Shown here: piece after piece, positions 57,101 to 64,000 of the stretch
Position numbering within the stretch: the stretch's first letter is position 1
How the letters are laid out: every line of letters starts with the position of its first letter
NCBI GenBank assembly: GCA_035772785.1
Contig: JAOCPU010000023.1
Location: forward strand, 372,001 to 436,000
Source: Phlebiopsis flavidoalba
Lineage: Eukaryota; Basidiomycota; Agaricomycetes; Polyporales; Phanerochaetaceae
DNA: 64,000 nt
Reading direction: 5' to 3'
Translations under genes and position numbers: made by a program
The notes under the pieces: generated by a model
Told to the model about the DNA's origin: nothing
Databases searched by the model: none
The model's input: the letters and a program-made list of their open reading frames with translations, nothing else

Positions 57101-59521
57101 GTAATAGTGCCTAGATAGATGTGGTGGAGAGCGTTGTTGAGAATGATGACCAGAGCGACGAGGCTGCCACTCTGGAGAAGCCGGCTGCGCTCCCAGTATG
57201 CCTCTCGCTTATTTTGCGCTGCTTGTCCCTTGCCTCTCCGTTCGGAGTTGTGTATCGAGCTCCAGACCAACTGTGAGGTCACGACGCTCAGCCTTCACAG
57301 GTGGTGTGAATTCGGCGTTGGTGTAGAGAACGAAAGAAAACGGAATCAAAGCCTGAGGTCTTGTATGCCCCTCCACTTTTAGCAAGAACTGTGCTGTAGT
57401 TTGGTTAGGTCCCCGCGTTTCTTCTTGGGTTTCCCTAGGGACTGGTTGATTGTGGTTAAGTCATTGTCGATGTTGAACGATCGATGTACGTAAAGACGCG
57501 CTGCGATCATAGCTGTCAGGCAATAATATTCATGTCTTGACTGAAGTCCACTCACATAAGCTCCTCCCGGAGCAAACCGAAACTGAATGTCTAGATGTCG
57601 CTCCATAGAGTGCTCGGGCAGGTGATGCGGCGCGTCTGGTGTGAACACCGGAAGGTACGGCGCGAGCGGGTTGAGTACATTTTTTCATCGTGTGTCGGCG
57701 CGACGCGTACCATCGAGATGTCAGCGAAGTCGTTGTCGTGGCCTTCTACCTCCTTCTCTGAGATCGCCTGGGGGGTCATAGGCGTAGATTGAGTTGCATG
57801 ATCCTCGCCTGTCTTCGCTGTTCGGCTGTCATAGTACAGGTGCCCGCTGGTGCTGCGGGGCGGTGTTTTCTCTTTGCGTGGTCGGATTCGCGATGCGCAA
57901 TGGACTTCAGAGCGCTCTACCTCTTCCCGCAGCTGGTCGATGATGAGCTTCCGAGTGTTGGGAATCTGTGTTCGTGATACTGTAACTGATATTGGGGAGG
58001 GTTGGCCTTGACCCGCGGGGGGGGGGGGGGCGGGCCCAAGTTTCGAACCATTCCCCAGCATTAGGCTTCGAGTAAAATCGGCGAGATCGGGGTGGTTTTT
58101 GATAGAATCCTATGAAGCGCTCTATAAAACCAATCTAAACGAGCCTTGCATGCGCACAATGTTTGTTGCTGCATGACTTGAAGACGCTCGACGTTGAGAG
58201 ATACCCGGATTGTCAGGGGCCTTGGAAGTAGTCGAAGCTCCGTCGTTCGAGATCAACTTACTGCAGCATGGGCGGTGACGACCCAAAGCGGTGTGTGTCC
58301 TTCAACAAACGTTGGCGGGTCGGTAACCATGACACGTGCCTGAACGCATGACATCGAACGGATGGATTGCACGTCGTCCATAATTAATGCTCTATCATCA
58401 CGGTGTAATTATATTGCTATGATAGATGAGTTAAATGGTCCAGATTGTAGCGCGATATGGTAGCGGCGTTATGCGTACTATGATTTTTCTTGTGCATTTG
58501 TGGTTTTCATTCAAGATAAATATCTGAGCTGAGAAACTATTACCATTGCGATTTGCGTTAGACCTTCGGCCACTAGGAGCACAACGGGAGGTTTGACACA
58601 TCACTTCGAAGGACTGGAAAGTATCCGCGTTGAAAGGACAACGTGTCGGAAGCTCGACCAAGACAGTGTCCCAACTGGTTTGTATCTGAGTACAGGATTA
58701 CATCGCCAATACGAAGGATTCCATTGCTCCTAGAATAACAACGTTTAACACGGAAGTTTGGCGTTATGCTTAACTACAATTTGCGGCGCACAACCCGACC
58801 GTCTGATTATGGCGTCCAGGAACGCCTAAGAACTGATTGTAAGCGACAAAAATAGGCTTGATTACCATGGATGCCATAGTGTGGCAAACGGCCTCGTCGG
58901 AAGGACTTAGTGAAGAAAGGTAAGCTCGTCTGTCTTACGCCACAAGAGTAATCGAACGTACCCATGCTTTGTTTTTCGTTCGTTGACGGCTAGCCAAGAT
59001 TCTGACAAAACCTTGGACTCTGCAGCTTTTCAAAGTGAAGTTGTCACGTAAAAATGGCTTGAGAAATGGTTGTGGGCTTCCACGGGGAGAGTGCGTGGCG
59101 CTCAATGTTACAGCCCGCAGCACCCATTGCCAGGCCTTCGCCCGAGGAAGAAGTCAGGAGCCTCACCCGACACACTGTCATTGCTTGTAAGGTTGGGCAC
59201 TTGGCCAGCAGGTGCACTCGTGCCTTTTTGATGCTTGAAAGTGCATTCAAAGGAGACCGATTGCACGTGCCGGCCGTCCAATACATGCGACAGACTCCGA
59301 GTGGACACTGGAGCTATCTCTAGGCGTGCCTTGTGGGCATCGAAACTGATTCTTGGTTGTTGGAATTATTGTTCCTAAACCTTGGTACGACACGATCATT
59401 GCCTCGTGCAGTCAGTAGTGGATGGCGTTGTTTTGTCGTGGCTAAACTTGCATCTCTGCCCGAAGCGACACGATCCTTTCTGGAACGCATGGCAGGATAC
59501 ACCCTGCGGTCGCTGGGACAT
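51140..59521 (-). CDS. ZNFX1-like SF1 helicase with CCCH, NFX1-type and RZ-type zinc fingers
   Basis: From ATG 59521 (minus) the protein begins MSQRPQGVS followed by a CCCH finger, CHAFQKGSCRFGQRCKFSHD (C-x7-C-x5-C-x3-H). Then FTLKSCRVQGFVRILAS (about 59000), CKARLDWFYRALHRIL with NHPDLADFTRSLML (58060-58160), VAPTHDE and PDAPHHLPEHSMERHLDIQF (57590-57720), RLLQSGSLVALVIILNNALH (57130-57190), ITSFGKDIAESSKASRDRIQ (57060-57120), a Walker A PPGTGK|SYTG split by an intron (56450-56520), VEEAGQVLEAHILTSLVAS (55215-55275), and the helicase motif NVALSRAKHGLYILGN (about 54110-54165). NFX1-type Cys-rich fingers (for example CKELCSGILDCCGKTC) occupy about 52700-53960. An RZ-type finger at the C-terminus reads FYNCPNGHPYTITE, intron, CGGAMVTSTCPECGE. 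ZNFX1 relatives act in RNA silencing and antiviral defence in animals and heterochromatin in fission yeast. Many short introns and base shifts; the stop is uncertain (51140 or 51063). Confidence 0.85.
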
Positions 59522-60374
59522 ATTGAGAGCTGTGAAGTAGGAAGCAACGGGCAGCGACTATTCAACCGATGGTGAGTAGAGAGCAAAGGGTGTAGGCCTG
59601 TCGTTTTGAGGTTATTTATATCGCCCCACTGCCTGTCAACTTGGGCACCGATATTAGGTTTCGGCTTCGCAGCCTGACGCGCGAGCTTCGAACTCATTGC
59701 GGAAAAAAAAAATCGTTTAGAGCAATCGAAGAAACGAAATTTAGAAGGAGTGCGTTTTTCGAGTTTCCACATAAGGGCAGCAGAGCAGTGGAAAGAATGA
59801 CGCACGATGCATTATTTCTGCATAGATGTCCGGTGCAAAGGTCGAGGGATATCGTCGAGAAACTAAAACACAGCACACGTGGCAAATTGATGCTCCCATT
59901 CGCCGGTCCGGCGCTTGAGATCTGAGACGCGTAGATTGTGCGTTCAGTCGCCCCTAGTAAGGAGCAAAGAGTCACAATGCGCGCAGCGTACAACCCGGTT
60001 CGTCTGCGTGAAATTTCATCAGAATGGCTTTGTATAATCCCTTCTTCCTGAAGGGGTGAATGATTTCCGGGCTTTAATATACCTCATACAAGATTCAATG
60101 AATAGTGGACGTGCAGAATGCCCATCACAATTGGAGAATTGGTGTGAGACAGCTAGTTAGAGGGTCTATTGCAGTCTAGTGGTGATATGTCCTATGGCTC
60201 CAGCATCCAAGGGCGATCCATAAACGTCCCGGTCGGCAAAAGTCTACCCCCCTCCGCTACGCGTTGGGTTGTCCTGGCTCCTATGCGAATCCTTCGTGGG
60301 CCGCTCCACTCCCAGCGCCAAGGCCTTTGGCTTCGGGAATTTGACCAATTCGCGTTACCTGCGCGGTGATGCTA

Positions 60375-61608
60375 GACGCCCTGGGGCCGCGGCGGTTAGA
60401 GTCCATCCATGCGCACGGATGTGCGACAGATACCTAGAGGTCCCCTGGTACGTCCACTATGCAAATGTGGGCCGGCACCCTCGTGGCTGGGAAAACGCTG
60501 ACTGCTCAGGAGAGTTCGAAGCCTTCGCCGTGCTCTGTACAGCTCCATGGGGCCAGCCCCCGTTGTTTTGCGAACGGTTCTTGTAATGCCGTGACCCGTT
60601 CTCCGCACTCGCAATGGTATATCGCTCGTCCGGGCTGGAGTCAAGTCTTCCTCCGACCGGCGGCACCAAGCAGCTTCTTAACCAGTATGGTATAGAGCGC
60701 TGCAAGGTCATTGACATGTATCTGGGGTGAAGGCGAATCGGTCCGTGGGACGGAGCGAAGAGCGATTTCTCCAGACGCACCATGCCTGTTACGTTACTAC
60801 CTTCTCCTACATATACCACCTGCTTCTTCTGGAAGGCGTCACCAATGAGGCTCTTGAAATACACAGATGCGCGCTGCACGGGGCTCAGTCCGTGCGCACA
60901 AGATGGGCAGACAATGAAAGCGTTCATGTAACCCTTCTCTTGCTCTCTCAGCAGTCTGGGAACATTCCAGCTCAGCGGAAGCTCAGTGACAGATAGATGG
61001 AACGCACGAGCAGTCGATTGGCCCATGTACCATTTTCTCATCGAGAGCCCGGACATCTTCTTCTGAATCCTGATTAATCATTCTGTAAATGGTATCGCGA
61101 AAGCGGCTATAGAATACCAGTACTCACGCTCCAAACTTTGCCGTTTGAATTAAACTTCCCGTCCTGGCTGCCATCCCAATAGATAGCAGCGCCACTAGTC
61201 TGGATGAGCGAGCCGACGCCTTTCCCGTCGTCGAACCTCCGCTTGAGTCCCTTCAGCAAGCCGTCTCTCAAGGGAATACTGCGGAATGCGCCACGGTGAC
61301 AACAATGTCTGCTATCGTATGTGAAGCTGCTGCAATACGCTCAAGCTGTTTTCGAGGCCGCCAACGATGGTCTCGATCTTGGTAAAGCGGGATTTGCATG
61401 TCAAGTATTCTCGAACAGACCTTGACCGCACGCTCATTGTGTGCACGTATGCCATTATAAAAGTGAAATCCGGGAATGATTTCTGGAGGTGTGCGCAAGA
61501 CGGCAACCTAGGGAGATCATAACATGATCTTTGGGGCGCGTCGCACATTGATTTCGTTGCCCACCTCCAATAAAGCCAGTCGCCTCCGAGAAAAAGGAGG
61601 GAAGGCAT
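60375..61608 (-). CDS. NAD(P)-binding Rossmann-fold protein, epimerase/NmrA-like
   Basis: ATG 61608 (minus) gives MPSLLFLG, then, after one inserted base, ATGFIGG: the Gly-rich dinucleotide loop (GATGFIG). Downstream come ERIAAASHTIADIVVTVAHS (61290-61350), GLLKGLKRRFDDGKGVGSLI with QTSGAAIYWDGSQDGKFN (61145-61260), intron, YMNAFIVCPSCAHGLSPVQR (60870-60935), FKSLIGDAFQKKQVVYVGEG (60800-60860), a V-H-V-D-like segment lost in a shift, and DSSPDERYTIASAENG (60600-60650). This order matches fungal short-chain epimerase/dehydratase-like proteins of about 350 residues that bind NAD(P); the substrate cannot be predicted. The end near 60375-60400 is uncertain, as the last exon changes frame. Confidence 0.7.
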
Positions 61609-63570
61609 GGTCAGGGAAGACGTCGCGCCAAGCCCCATGTCCCTCGACGGCCCTTTTAACGTTCTGGCGGTCAGCGTCCTCTGACTAGAGTGGCATCAAG
61701 CGTCACGTCGGAGAGAGCATATCCAACATGTCTTCGCTCGTCGCTGTTTGTTGTCAATGCGCTGGGATGAAAGGGGTCAAGGGTCATCAGTTACTCAGCA
61801 GGCGCCGGGGAAGACTTGGACCGGACGTGAACGGCACACGCCGCGAATCAGACGATCATTGGCCCATCTCACGATTGTCCAGGGCGCCCGTGCGCTTCTC
61901 TTCCCGCCTCTTGAGGTTGTTTCACTCGAGGGTAGGTCCCCTGCGTGGCTAAGCTCATACAAATATTTTAGCACCAATCGTGGATTTATACAGTGTGTTA
62001 GCAGAGGAGTGTTACCTGAGTAGCAGACTACAGCAGATTTCTCGTGAAATGACACCCCCGTGAGAACATTGGGCATGGTAATTAGATGAAACGCATGTTA
62101 GCCAAAGCCATCACATTCAGGTGGTAAGCAATTTTAAACAAAACCGGATCCCTCGTAGCAGGCCCCGCAAGGACTCGAACAACGCTTTAGAAGACCGGTT
62201 GAAAATTCCTACGATCACGAAGGGAACTACCCATAGCGCTGACGGGGTTCCGTTCACTGGACGGTGGCCGTTAATGCAGCTACGCTATTGGTAATAACAC
62301 ATCCCCAATTCAACGATTCGTACCACTGTTGCTAGAACCGCATATCGTCTTGCGAACGACATCTGTGTGGTGCACGTCTGAAACGTAGAATTCGAGGTTG
62401 AGGAACGAATGGTGCTTTTGCGAGCTCCTGGAGGCCCTTGGCATCAATTTACTGGGGGAAAGGGAGTGGCACGATCAGACCTTGCTTCGGGAACGGACAT
62501 GCGCCTTCACAACTGTGGAGCTGGACGTAAAGCATTTGTGGCCTTCGAGCTCCATATCAAAGGACGACAAAGTTCAAGCACGACAGCGGTCATATGCAGT
62601 CTAGTATTTGTGTTTGACATCCCGACCTTTCAGTAAGCTTTTTCAAGCGACTCCGGTGGAAAAGGGGTTGGCTAATATCCTGCCACTTGGCTTCGGGTAA
62701 GCCTAGACAACGAAATGGCTGCCAGCAGCACATGCTCACCATCAACATCAAATGAGGACATAATATATCTATCTTGGCTCCAGAGGCTTCAGCACATCGA
62801 TTCGGCTATGCCAAAGCGAATCAAAGTTTCGTCTTCACCGCCCCGATGCGGCTCGCCGGGCGACCGTGACGTGCCTTGCAACGCAGTGCATTTGCGAGGA
62901 TATTCCGACTTTCTCTGTTCTAGTGTAAGATGAGTAGATATCGACAATAACAGTCACGTTCAGGGCAGGTGGCACGCACTCTGTGTTGTGAGCCTCGCGC
63001 TTCCTAGCTCGGAATATTCCCCAGCCGCAGCTTTCCAACTTCCGCTGTGCCTTGAGTGCATGCGCTCCGTAGGAGCGGCTGGGCGGGCCCCCCTGGGACA
63101 GAGTTCTTTGTCGCACTCCTCGTATCAGCGCCTATTTTTCACCATGAGAGCCAGCCGTGCGTCATGGGTCGCAAGAGCACTCGCTAAGTATATACGTAGT
63201 TTTTTCTTCCCCGGGGGCATTGTTTTGTGCTTCAAATATATTTAGTCCCCCCCAAGTCCTTTGTGTGGTTGATCTCAGGCTCTAAAGCGGGGGTGAGAAC
63301 ATGATTACGTTGGGGTTTTTTGCCGTCTCGACAAGCTTTGCCCTGACAGCTTGTACCTATCGCGTGTTGTAGCAGCACACTGAGATACCAAAGTCCCAAA
63401 ATTTTTGGTGATTATCATATAGTTAAGGCACTCACTTTGAGCAACTGTATCTTATAAACAGCGAATGGTCCCCTTCGGACGACTTTTTCCCCCCCCTAAA
63501 CCTCGGGGGTCGCACAAGAATAGTGTCCAGTCCCACCACAGCCGTCACGGTACATTGCGGTAGCCGTTTC
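61609..63570. other. Intergenic, nothing recognised
   Basis: Scattered frames below 95 codons on both strands without recognisable domains. No RNA gene, transposon end or convincing promoter was found. Confidence 0.35.
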
Positions 63571-63920
63571 GAAGAGCGCCCCAAACTCCGCTGATTAAGA
63601 TCAAATCTCAACATAAGGAGTCCATAATTACAGAAGGTAGTTCTCGCTCCCTCTCCTGAAGAAGTCCGGCGGCAGCCGAGAGAATGAAGGTCGCGACACT
63701 TACGTGACGGCTGGGTGTCCGCAGGCTCTGTGCCTCCGTTTCAGGGGGGGGGGGACGAAGCGCCCCAAACTCAGCATGATAAACGATCAATATCTCACAT
63801 AAGATTCCATATACAAGAAGGTTCGTTCTCATCCCTCTCATTAGAAGTCCCGCGCAGCGAGTAGAAACGACACACTTCTGACCGTGACGGCTGGGCTTGT
63901 AAGAGCCTAGCGCTTTCCCG
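63571..63920. repeat. Tandem duplication, two units of about 185 bases
   Basis: Unit 1 starts at about 63571 (GAAGAGCGCCCCAAACTC) and unit 2 at about 63756 (GAAGCGCCCCAAACTC). Shared blocks follow in order: ATCAA(AT)-TCTCA, ACATAAG, TCCATA, ACAGAAGGT/CAAGAAGGT, CCCTCTC, GAAGTCC, CGACAC, GTGACGGCTGGG. The units differ by many short indels. An 11-base G run (63744-63754) lies at the junction. The array may continue past the window end in a weaker form. Confidence 0.7.
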
Positions 63921-64000
63921 TTGACAGTCGCCAGACGGTCGTGTCATACGCAGAAGTTAAACCCCACTTGGACGCTAAAGGCTGTGTTTGGTATTTCAAA

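Noticed and set aside
62160..62200. A GTTCGAGTCC string on the minus strand suggested a tRNA T arm
   Set aside because: No stem can be formed on either side and no cloverleaf fits the flanks.
1..64000. CRISPR arrays, bacterial operons, riboswitches, rRNA genes and retroelement proteins
   Set aside because: No regular short spaced repeats, ribosome-binding-site layout, rRNA segment or reverse-transcriptase/integrase text was seen; the gene structure is eukaryotic.

Overview
The window is nuclear DNA from a filamentous fungus, almost certainly a basidiomycete of the Agaricomycetes. Genes are split by many short GT-AG introns of about 50-60 bases. Several protein families are typical of that class: DUF6533-type membrane proteins, a TLDc protein, an Ams1-type alpha-mannosidase and a ZNFX1-like helicase. 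I cannot name the order or species. All names come from reading the translations by eye; no database was searched.

Most recognisable genes carry single-base insertions or deletions that break the frame, often one per 100-300 bases. Gene spans below therefore mark outer limits, not clean reading frames. Whether the breaks are assembly errors or real decay cannot be settled here.

Layout. 1.5-6.6 kb: a NADAR-domain protein and a ferric reductase (+). 6.7-17 kb: an AT-richer, gene-poor island with three related multi-pass membrane genes (-), a short non-autonomous hAT-type transposon with 8-base target duplications, a tandem duplication, and a decayed member of a secreted-peptide family. 17-33 kb: hypothetical genes, a YML020W-like alpha/beta hydrolase, a Ser/Pro-rich coiled-coil protein and a TTC39/Iml2-like TPR protein. 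33.2-35.2 kb: a secreted nine-repeat precursor. 35.6-48.3 kb: DUF6533 protein, MARVEL-like membrane protein, TLDc protein, membrane-anchored methyltransferase and GH38 alpha-mannosidase. 49.8-50.9 kb: a third secreted-peptide gene with one repeat. 51.1-59.5 kb: a large ZNFX1-like helicase (-). 60.4-61.6 kb: a Rossmann-fold dehydratase/epimerase-like gene (-). 63.5 kb to the end: another tandem duplication.

The main discovery candidate is the three-member secreted family at 15.4-16.5 kb (-), 33.2-35.2 kb (+) and 49.8-50.9 kb (+). Members share a TATA box, a conserved 5' leader block, a 5'UTR intron (its donor is mutated in the 16 kb copy), a signal peptide, a repeat with a dibasic (Kex2-like) site, a Lys/His-rich or basic exon, and a C-terminus ending in I[NE]DLD. 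The 33.5 kb member has nine copies of an amphipathic 39-residue unit and looks like a Kex2-processed repeat precursor; one sister has a single unit and the other is decaying.
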